DNA of 6,892 bases from Methylophaga sp. (GTDB lineage Bacteria; Pseudomonadota; Gammaproteobacteria; Nitrosococcales; Methylophagaceae): assembly GCA_007117275.1 (NCBI GenBank), contig SKGV01000161.1, forward strand, positions 1 through 6,892, given 5' to 3'. Shown here one piece after another: positions 1 to 4,735 of the stretch. The notes under the pieces were generated by a model. It saw only the letters and a program-made list of their open reading frames with translations, made no database searches and had not been told where the DNA came from. Both the position numbers and the translations under genes were made by a program. Position 1 is the first letter of the stretch. The number at the start of each line of letters is the position of its first letter.

Positions 1-56
1 CAGAAATCCCCGACATCTCAGCTTCATTGCGTTGGATCCAAGGGTTCAAACCATGA
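1..56 (+). CDS. hemX: C-terminal end of probable HemX (partial, 5' end outside window)
   Basis: Only the last 17 codons are present, in the frame beginning at base 3 and ending at TGA 54-56. They read EIPDISASLRWIQGFKP. The stop overlaps the hemY ATG as ATGA (53-56), the arrangement expected for translationally coupled genes. In many Gammaproteobacteria the gene before hemY is hemX, a membrane-anchored protein annotated as a uroporphyrinogen-III C-methyltransferase-like protein. The PDISASL stretch resembles the end of that family as I remember it. The identification rests on position and this short tail, so it is an inference. The hemY frame is also open back to base 2, but hemY does not need the extra residues. 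Confidence 0.55.
   Translation, partial: EIPDISASLRWIQGFKP
40..44 (+). promoter_or_regulatory. Ribosome-binding site of hemY
   Basis: AAGGG lies 8 nt before the ATG at 53. Together with the ATGA overlap with the upstream stop codon, it selects ATG 53 over the in-frame TTG at 32. Confidence 0.6.
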
Positions 57-1285
57 AGATGCTGTTTGTTGTTGGCATTGGTCTTTTGATCGGTGCTTTG
101 TTGATCTGGACCGCGGATTTTCAGCCGGGCTTTGTATTGTTGCAATATGGCAGCTGGAGTCTGGAAACCTCACTAGTGCTGTTTGGTTTGATCGTGGTGG
201 TGCTCTGGTCGTTATTTTATGGCTTGATGCGAGCCATCAACCAGCTTAAACAATTGCCGACCAAGGTATCTATCTGGCACAAACACAAACAACAAAGCCG
301 TGCTAGTCGGGCGCTGACGCGTGGACTCATTACCTTGGAAGAGGGTCGTTGGGCAGAGGCTGAGCAGTTACTTGCCAAGCATGCGTGCAACAGTGATGCG
401 CCATTGCTGCATTATCTTGCCGCTGCTAGAGCTGCTCAAAAACAAAATGCCTCGGATAGGCGAGATAATTACCTCAAGCTGGCGCACCAGACCACCGAGG
501 GTGCAGATATTGCGGTGGGCGTTGTGCAGGCAGAACTGCAGCTCTCTGCAGGACAAAAAGAACAGGCACTGGCCACACTGCAACACCTGCGTGAGATGGC
601 GCCCAAACACCCTTATGTTTTGCAGTTATTGCAGCAGTTGTATCGTGATACCGAGCAGTGGCAGGCTGTTCAGAGCGTGTTGCCTGACTTACGTAAGCGA
701 CAGGTGTTAGATGCTGAGGCAGCAAAAAATCTGTCAGCCACTGCATTAGTGGGTCAGTTACATCAAGCATTGGCACGCCAGGACTGGCAGCGAATGGCAC
801 AGGTATGGGCAGAAGTGCCCGCTCGGCAACGTCAAACAGAACTGTTTTTAGAGCCGCATATTCATAGTTTGGTCGCACAGGGAGAATTAGATCAGGCGGT
901 GATGCTCATCGAGCAGTTTTTGCGTAAAGATTGGAGTGATACGCTGGTTTATCAGTATGGTCTGATCACCTCAGACGATACGCTCAGACGATTGGCGAAT
1001 GCAGAAAAATGGCTGGCCGATCATCCGCATAATCCGTGGTTGTTGCTTACATTGGGCCGTCTTGCCAAAAACTGTGAGTTATGGGCCAAGGCCGAACAAT
1101 ATTTGCGAAGCAGTATTGAGCATGGTGCCAGAGGCGAGACCTATCAAGCACTTGCCGACGTGTTACGCGCTGAGGGAAAAAATGAAGCCGCCGCCGAGAT
1201 CTGCAATCAAGGGCTCAAGATCATGCTGGACAATAATGCTCAGACCGCTGCCAATCAGAGCCGCATCGGCATCACTACATACTGA
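53..1285 (+). CDS. hemY: HemY, membrane-anchored TPR-like protein of the haem-biosynthesis gene cluster
   Basis: This 410-residue protein is close in length to E. coli HemY. Two hydrophobic segments stand at the N-terminus (about residues 3-20 and 39-58), separated by a short loop with PGFVLLQYGSWSLETS, which matches the HemY N-terminal domain (Y-V-L-I-Q and E-T-S in E. coli). A basic stretch follows (HKHKQQSR), and then a long helical, TPR-like region rich in A-E-Q-L-L repeats, as in E. coli HemY (compare APKHPYVLQLLQQLY with TPRHPEVLRLAEQAY). The protein should sit in the inner membrane with the repeat domain in the cytoplasm. HemY is encoded with hemC, hemD and hemX in many Gammaproteobacteria. 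Its exact role is not settled, and it should not be confused with the unrelated Bacillus HemY oxidase. Its last nine codons and stop overlap the dnaN 3' end on the other strand by 31 bp. No terminator is visible after it. Confidence 0.9.
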   Translation: MKMLFVVGIGLLIGALLIWTADFQPGFVLLQYGSWSLETSLVLFGLIVVVLWSLFYGLMRAINQLKQLPTKVSIWHKHKQQSRASRALTRGLITLEEGRWAEAEQLLAKHACNSDAPLLHYLAAARAAQKQNASDRRDNYLKLAHQTTEGADIAVGVVQAELQLSAGQKEQALATLQHLREMAPKHPYVLQLLQQLYRDTEQWQAVQSVLPDLRKRQVLDAEAAKNLSATALVGQLHQALARQDWQRMAQVWAEVPARQRQTELFLEPHIHSLVAQGELDQAVMLIEQFLRKDWSDTLVYQYGLITSDDTLRRLANAEKWLADHPHNPWLLLTLGRLAKNCELWAKAEQYLRSSIEHGARGETYQALADVLRAEGKNEAAAEICNQGLKIMLDNNAQTAANQSRIGITTY

Positions 1286-2358
1286 CGTATGAATTTTGAT
1301 TCAAAGGGCGTAATCAGGCAGCTACTGTTTTCATCAGTGAACGTCAAGCGTACCTTGCTGTCCGGCATCGCATTGAGTAAATCCAGCAGATAAGCGTTGT
1401 TAAAGGCAATTTCCAGTGGCTGCGAGGTGTACTCAACGGCAATCTCCTCTTCGGCCGTTTCTTGTTCCTGGTTGGTCACTGTGGCTTTGAGTTGATTTTT
1501 GTCCAAATTAAGTTTGACACTGCGGTGTTTGTCATTGGCCAGAATCGAGGCACGTGACAGTGCTTGTTTCAATTCATCCCGTTGGGCGATCACTTCTTTG
1601 TCACCACCTATCGGCAGCACTCGCTCATAGTTGGGAAATTGACCATCAATCAGTTTGGATGTGAAGTGAATGTCTGGCAGTTCGACTTTGAGTTGTTGCT
1701 GACTAAACGAAATGCTCACTGTGTCATCAATATCTGACAGCAGCTTTCCGAGTTCAAGAATTGCCTTGCGAGGTACAATCACCGCACTTTTTTCAGTGAC
1801 TGTGCTGGCGGTCTCGACACTGCCCAGTGCCAATCGATGTCCGTCTGTGGCTACTGCTTTCAAGGTGTTTTGTTCGCGTTCCAATAGCAAGCCGTTCAAA
1901 TAATAGCGAACATCCTGACTGGCCATGGCAAAGCTGGTTTCATCCAGCAGCGCTTTAAAGGCGGACTGAGGCAGTTCGATCTGATCCTGATAGCTGGCGC
2001 CTTCACTGTCTGGAAAATCACTACCGGGTAAGGTGGCCAGCGAGAACCGGCTCTTACCTGCCTTGACCAGCGCCTTATTATCACTGGCGCTGAAGTTGAT
2101 GGTGGCAGTACCTGGCAGCGCTCGGCAGATATCCAGAAACTTACGTGCCGAGACCGTGGTCGTGCCCTCCTCTTCAACAGCCACCGGCAGTGTCGCGATC
2201 ATTTCAAGTTCCATATCTGTGCTGGTCATAGTCAACTGTTGGCCGTGAGCTCTGAGCAGGATATTCGACAAAATCGGCAGTGTGGTTCTGCGTTCAACAA
2301 TGCTGCAAACCAACTGTAATGGACGGGCAAGGATTTCTTGGCTGACGGTGAATTGCAT
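1255..2358 (-). CDS. dnaN: DNA polymerase III beta subunit (sliding clamp)
   Basis: The 367-residue protein is almost exactly the size of E. coli DnaN (366). It forms the ring-shaped dimer that tethers DNA polymerase III and other partners to DNA. Three clamp domains of about 120 residues each fit the length. Protein-binding-cleft residues are intact: TDGHRLA at 171-177, FPNYERVLP at 241-249, and the C-terminal YVVMPMRL at 360-367. Also conserved are TLPIL near 26, ARKFLDICR near 71 and QDVRYYLNG near 148. The ATG at 2358 has GAGAG 7 nt upstream (2366-2370), and only 15 nt separate it from the dnaA stop codon, so the two are very probably co-transcribed and a separate promoter in the gap is unlikely. 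It runs tail to tail into hemY. recF, the usual next gene, does not follow. The function call is secure. Confidence 0.98.
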   Translation of the reverse strand: MQFTVSQEILARPLQLVCSIVERRTTLPILSNILLRAHGQQLTMTSTDMELEMIATLPVAVEEEGTTTVSARKFLDICRALPGTATINFSASDNKALVKAGKSRFSLATLPGSDFPDSEGASYQDQIELPQSAFKALLDETSFAMASQDVRYYLNGLLLEREQNTLKAVATDGHRLALGSVETASTVTEKSAVIVPRKAILELGKLLSDIDDTVSISFSQQQLKVELPDIHFTSKLIDGQFPNYERVLPIGGDKEVIAQRDELKQALSRASILANDKHRSVKLNLDKNQLKATVTNQEQETAEEEIAVEYTSQPLEIAFNNAYLLDLLNAMPDSKVRLTFTDENSSCLITPFESKFIRQYVVMPMRL

Positions 2359-2365
2359 AGCTTTG

Positions 2366-2370
2366 CTCTC
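2366..2370 (-). promoter_or_regulatory. Ribosome-binding site of dnaN
   Basis: On the minus strand GAGAG stands 7 nt before the dnaN ATG, inside the 15-nt dnaA-dnaN gap. Confidence 0.6.
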
Positions 2371-2373
2371 AGT

Positions 2374-3723
2374 CTAACTGGATAGGGTTCTCAACAGGTT
2401 ACGATAATCTTCTGCAACGCGATTGTCAGCTTTTCTAAGCTCCGCTACTTTGCGCGTCGCATGCAGTACCGTTGTGTGATCACGTCCACCAAAGGCTTCG
2501 CCAATCTCAGGCAGACTGTGGCTGGTCAATTCTTTGGCAAGTGCCATGGCGATTTGGCGCGGCCGGGCGATGGATCGCGTTCGCTTTTTGGCGAGCAGAT
2601 CCGAAACACGAATCTTGTAATACTCGGCGACGGTTTTTTGAATGCTCTCAAGTGTGACCAGCTTTTGATGCAATGCCAGCAGGTCTTTCAGGGCTTCCTG
2701 AGCCATGTCGATAGATAGCGGCTGGTTGGTAAAGCGTGAAAATGCCAACACCCGCTGCAAAGCACCTTCAAGATCACGAACATTGGATTTAATGCGTTTG
2801 GCAATAAAGAAAGCCACATCATCGGGCATGGTAATGAGGTTTTGTTGTGCCTTTTTAATTAAGATAGCCACACGTGTTTCCAATTCGGGTGGCTCGATAG
2901 CGACCGTTAGGCCCCAGCCAAGTCTTGATTGAAGCCGTTCATCGAGATTTTCTACTTCTTTAGGAAATCTGTCGCAAGTGAGAATGATCTGCCGCTGACC
3001 CTCCAGCAAGCTGTTAAAGGTGTAGAAAAACTCTTCTTGCGAACGTTCTTTTTTGGCAAAAAATTGAATATCGTCAATCAACAGCGCATCAGCGCTGCGA
3101 TAATGATTTTTGAATTGGTCAATCGCATTGTTGCGCAGCGCGGTGATCATGTCTTGAACAAATCGCTCTGAGGACAGATAAATCACTCGGGCTTTGGGAT
3201 TGTTTTGGCGAATTTTGTTGCCGACCGCCAACATCAAGTGAGTTTTACCCAAGCCGGTGCCGCCATACAGAAATAAGGGGTTGTAACCAGTGGTGCCGGG
3301 TGCCTCAGCGACATGCAGCGACGCGGCACGAGCAATTTGATTGGATTTGCCTTCGATGTAGTTGTCAAAGGTAAACGAGGGGTTCATCGGGCTGCCGATA
3401 GTCCGTGCCTGTTGCTCAGAAGCATCCGCTTTGATGCCACGTGTTTTCGCCGGCTTTTTAGGGTCGGAGACAACAGTATCTTTGGTACCGACTTCGATAT
3501 CCACGCGGGAAATCAATCCCTGAGTCAGGGCGTGCACCAGCTGGTTGATTTGCTGTTCCAGTTGCTCATGAACCCATGCTTTGACATAGGGGTTCGGTGC
3601 CAGTAAGCGCAGCTGATTTTCTGACTCAATGGCTTGCAGCGGGCGAAGCCAGGTATTCAGCTGTTGTGCCGAGAGATCACCTTCGAGATGGGACAGGCAT
3701 TTTTCCCAAAGGGGTGATGACAC
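2374..3723 (-). CDS. dnaA: Chromosomal replication initiator DnaA
   Basis: DnaA binds DnaA boxes at oriC, oligomerises with ATP, opens the duplex and helps load DnaB. With the GTG start chosen here it has 449 residues (E. coli 467). Domain I begins with SSPLWEKCLSHLEGDL, aligning with E. coli LSLWQQCLARLQDEL. Domain II, about residues 76-115, is a short polar linker that accounts for the shorter length. Domain III is AAA+: Walker A GGTGLGKT at 154-161, Walker B LLIDDIQF at 214-221, sensor 1 around ILTCDRFPKE, the arginine-finger region ERLQSRLGWGL (Arg 267), and sensor 2 RDLEGAL at 316-322. Domain IV has the box-binding helix-turn-helix with RSIARPRQIAMALAKELT and the signature GGRDHTTVLHA at 412-422. 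The frame stays open to an ATG at 3819, but the 32 extra residues have no counterpart in the family. A strong AAGGAG site precedes GTG 3723. dnaA is first in the operon with dnaN. Confidence 0.98.
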   Translation of the reverse strand: MSSPLWEKCLSHLEGDLSAQQLNTWLRPLQAIESENQLRLLAPNPYVKAWVHEQLEQQINQLVHALTQGLISRVDIEVGTKDTVVSDPKKPAKTRGIKADASEQQARTIGSPMNPSFTFDNYIEGKSNQIARAASLHVAEAPGTTGYNPLFLYGGTGLGKTHLMLAVGNKIRQNNPKARVIYLSSERFVQDMITALRNNAIDQFKNHYRSADALLIDDIQFFAKKERSQEEFFYTFNSLLEGQRQIILTCDRFPKEVENLDERLQSRLGWGLTVAIEPPELETRVAILIKKAQQNLITMPDDVAFFIAKRIKSNVRDLEGALQRVLAFSRFTNQPLSIDMAQEALKDLLALHQKLVTLESIQKTVAEYYKIRVSDLLAKKRTRSIARPRQIAMALAKELTSHSLPEIGEAFGGRDHTTVLHATRKVAELRKADNRVAEDYRNLLRTLSS

Positions 3724-3728
3724 GGCGG

Positions 3729-3734
3729 CTCCTT
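3729..3734 (-). promoter_or_regulatory. Ribosome-binding site that fixes the dnaA GTG start
   Basis: AAGGAG on the minus strand lies 5 nt before GTG 3721-3723. It is a full-strength Shine-Dalgarno match. The start it selects puts the protein's N-terminus exactly where the DnaA family begins, so the longer ATG 3819 reading frame can be set aside. Confidence 0.85.
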
Positions 3735-3773
3735 GAGTTATTTTGTCAACAAACGCGGTTTGGTGCAGTTGAG

Positions 3774-3788
3774 CGCTAGGTTTTAGCG
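3774..3788 (-). repeat. Small inverted repeat in the dnaA leader
   Basis: CGCTA (3774-3778) and TAGCG (3784-3788) are perfect 5-bp arms around a 5-nt loop. In the dnaA mRNA this could form a weak hairpin about 50 nt before the start codon. The arms are short enough to arise by chance. Confidence 0.25.
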
Positions 3789-3811
3789 ATGATTTGCACG
3801 ACCATGACGGG

Positions 3812-3826
3812 GTTATCAAAGTTATC
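3812..3826. repeat. Tandem GTTATC repeat upstream of dnaA
   Basis: GTTATC occurs at 3812-3817 and again at 3821-3826, separated by AAA (9-bp period). On the dnaA-sense strand this reads GATAACTTTGATAAC. It sits where the dnaA -10 region or transcription start should be. The first copy gives TTATCAAAG, a 6/9 match to the DnaA box TTATNCACA, too weak to call a box. Confidence 0.35.
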
Positions 3827-3852
3827 TTTTACCGACGCATTTGGCAAGTCAA
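3821..3852 (-). promoter_or_regulatory. Candidate dnaA promoter
   Basis: On the minus strand TTGACT (3847-3852 on the plus strand) is a good -35 hexamer, about 125 bp upstream of the dnaA start. The -10 is unclear. AAAGAT stands at 17-bp spacing and GATAAC (4/6) at 20 bp. An overlapping alternative pairs TTGCCA with GATAAC at 15 bp. The position suits a dnaA promoter, but the hexamers do not settle it. A consensus TTGACA close to the start (3744-3749) has no -10 behind it. Confidence 0.35.
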
Positions 3853-3891
3853 AAGAAATCCTCGCCAATGGGGTGTGTCAGGTTTGACTTG
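3845..3891. repeat. 9-bp inverted repeat spanning the divergent dnaA/rpmH promoter region
   Basis: CAAGTCAAA (3845-3853) and TTTGACTTG (3883-3891) are perfect inverted copies separated by 29 bp. Each arm contains the TTGACT -35-like hexamer of the promoter reading away from the centre: rpmH to the right, dnaA to the left. The symmetry may simply reflect two promoters sharing similar -35 sequence, or may be a regulator's paired site. Confidence 0.5.
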
Positions 3892-3913
3892 AAAGTGATT
3901 GGAACCTTATAAT
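3884..3913 (+). promoter_or_regulatory. Sigma-70-type promoter for rpmH-rnpA
   Basis: TTGACT (3884-3889, 5/6) and a perfect TATAAT (3908-3913) are separated by 18 bp. Transcription should begin near 3920, giving an rpmH leader of about 75 nt. This is the best promoter in the window and suits the high demand for a ribosomal protein mRNA. It probably serves rpmH and the genes behind it. Confidence 0.8.
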
Positions 3914-3921
3914 CCAAAGCC

Positions 3922-3968
3922 TTTTGCCTCGGTCGTATTTGTAGCTATCAGCGTTACCAGCGGCAAAA
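3922..3968 (+). repeat. Inverted repeat in the rpmH 5' leader
   Basis: TTTTGCC (3922-3928) and GGCAAAA (3962-3968) are perfect 7-nt complements with a 33-nt loop. They nearly fill the predicted rpmH leader RNA. The right arm is followed by a T-rich run (3971-3979) and then the ribosome-binding site GGAG (3983-3986). The shape allows a leader stem, but the long loop and interrupted T-run make it a poor intrinsic terminator. Confidence 0.35.
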
Positions 3969-3994
3969 CCATTATTTTTCCTGGAGTTGCTCAA

Positions 3995-4129
3995 ATGAAA
4001 AGAACTTTTCAGCCTAGTAATCTGAAGCGCAAGCGTACCCATGGTTTCCGTGCACGCATGAAAACTGTTGGTGGTCGCCGTGTCATCAATGCTCGTCGTG
4101 CCAAAGGCCGCGCCAAACTGACAGCCTGA
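3995..4129 (+). CDS. rpmH: Ribosomal protein L34
   Basis: This 44-residue, strongly basic protein begins MKRTFQPSNLKRKRTHGFRA and ends in the conserved RRAKGRAKL region, the standard length and sequence for proteobacterial L34 (E. coli 46). It binds 23S rRNA in the large subunit. ATG 3995 has GGAG 8 nt upstream (3983-3986). The frame is open further upstream to a TTG at 3899, but that would lie inside the promoter, so it is not used. It sits divergent from dnaA and ahead of rnpA, as in most bacteria. An 8-bp hairpin starts on its stop codon. Confidence 0.98.
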   Translation: MKRTFQPSNLKRKRTHGFRARMKTVGGRRVINARRAKGRAKLTA

Positions 4130-4146
4130 TGTTCCTCTGAACATCA
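4127..4146 (+). repeat. Hairpin between rpmH stop codon and rnpA ribosome-binding site
   Basis: TGATGTTC (4127-4134) pairs perfectly with GAACATCA (4139-4146) around a CTCT loop. The left arm begins with the rpmH TGA, and the rnpA AAGGA begins 2 nt after the right arm. There is no T-run behind it, so it is not an intrinsic terminator. It could protect or mark the rpmH mRNA 3' end, guide processing, or modulate rnpA translation, but these roles are inference. Confidence 0.6.
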
Positions 4147-4148
4147 TC

Positions 4149-4153
4149 AAGGA
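4149..4153 (+). promoter_or_regulatory. Ribosome-binding site of rnpA supporting a TTG start
   Basis: AAGGA lies 7 nt before TTG 4161. It is too close (2 nt) to the ATG at 4156, which is also in another frame, and 28 nt from the in-frame ATG at 4182. Confidence 0.6.
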
Positions 4154-4160
4154 CTATGAC

Positions 4161-4514
4161 TTGGCAACGTTTGGCCGAGCCATGAAACTAAATCACCCGG
4201 CAGACTTTACCCGGGTGTTTCGTCAGGGAAAACGCAATGGAGGCGGTGGACTGACGATACTGACGGTCGATAATCACGCAGGGCATCCACGCTTGGGTAT
4301 GGGCATCGCCAAGAAGCATGTTCGACTTGCTTGTCATCGGAACCGTCTAAAACGGATAATTCGCGAGTCTTTCCGCAACCATCAGTATGCATTTGCAAAT
4401 ATTGATATCGTCGTTTTGTCACGGCCTGATCTTAATCAGCGTGATTCAACACAACTTCGTGTGACATTGGAGCAGCATTGGTTAACCGTGGTGGCACAAT
4501 GGCAAAAATCCTGA
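4161..4514 (+). CDS. rnpA: RNase P protein component
   Basis: RnpA is the basic protein that assists the catalytic RNase P RNA in 5'-maturation of tRNA precursors. From TTG 4161 it has 117 residues, close to E. coli (119). The family features are present: FGRAMKLNHPADFTRVFRQGKR at the N-terminus (E. coli FPRELRLLTPSQFTFVFQQ), GHPRLGMGIAKKHVRLA, and the RNR motif with its helix, HRNRLKRIIRESFR (RNR at 60-62). TTG is preferred because AAGGA stands 7 nt before it and because the family's F-x-R motif lies upstream of the alternative ATG 4182, which would shorten the protein by seven residues. Its 3' end overlaps yidD by 16 nt. The protein identity is secure; the start is less so. Confidence 0.95.
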   Translation: MATFGRAMKLNHPADFTRVFRQGKRNGGGGLTILTVDNHAGHPRLGMGIAKKHVRLACHRNRLKRIIRESFRNHQYAFANIDIVVLSRPDLNQRDSTQLRVTLEQHWLTVVAQWQKS

Positions 4515-4735
4515 TCGCATTCGTTCGCGCATATCGTTTTCTTTTAAGCCCGTTTCTGGGCATGCATTGTCGTTTTCAGCCAAGTTGTTCGCAATATATG
4601 ATTGAAGCTATCCAGCGTCACGGGGCCTTGAGAGGTGTTTGGCTGGGCCTGCGTCGGCTATTACGCTGTCATCCCTGGCACGAAGGTGGCTTGGATCCTG
4701 TTCCTGAAATAAAGACCAAAAATCACAATGGATAA
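4499..4735 (+). CDS. yidD: YidD, membrane protein insertion efficiency factor
   Basis: This 78-residue protein has the YidD pattern: an amphipathic N-terminal helix (ILIAFVRAYRFLLSPF), then HCRFQPSCSQYMIEAI, and CHPWHEGGLDPVP near the C-terminus, with the three conserved cysteines. E. coli YidD is 85 residues, associates with the inner membrane and helps YidC-dependent insertion. ATG 4499 makes a start typical of the family (MAKILIA), but its ribosome site (GGTGG, 4 nt away) is weak. An in-frame TTG at 4478 has GGAG 5 nt upstream and would add seven residues, giving 85. Both starts lie within rnpA, so translation is probably coupled to it. The gene overlaps yidC by 8 nt. Confidence 0.93.
   Translation: MAKILIAFVRAYRFLLSPFLGMHCRFQPSCSQYMIEAIQRHGALRGVWLGLRRLLRCHPWHEGGLDPVPEIKTKNHNG

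Noticed and set aside
32..52. hemY start at TTG 32
   Set aside because: ATG 53 has a Shine-Dalgarno and an ATGA overlap with the upstream stop codon, and gives an N-terminus like E. coli HemY.
474..878. 134-codon open frame antisense to hemY
   Set aside because: No family resemblance and no ribosome site; hemY on the other strand is clearly coding throughout.
3744..3749. Consensus TTGACA on the minus strand as a dnaA -35 element
   Set aside because: There is no -10 at suitable spacing, and it is only about 20 bp from the dnaA start codon, so transcription would begin too late.
3724..3819. N-terminal extension of dnaA to an in-frame ATG at 3819 (32 extra residues)
   Set aside because: GTG 3723 has a strong AAGGAG 5 nt upstream and gives the family's normal N-terminus. 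The extension resembles nothing in DnaA and covers the leader and promoter side.
3899..3994. Upstream extension of rpmH to TTG 3899
   Set aside because: It would begin inside the -10 region of the rpmH promoter, and L34 proteins start at MKRTFQPS.
3878..4150. 90-codon open frame antisense to rpmH and its promoter
   Set aside because: It lies opposite a highly conserved gene, has no recognisable domain or start signal, and is explained as a shadow of the coding strand.
4127..4160. Intrinsic terminator after rpmH
   Set aside because: The hairpin has a low GC content and no following T-run, and rnpA starts at once downstream.
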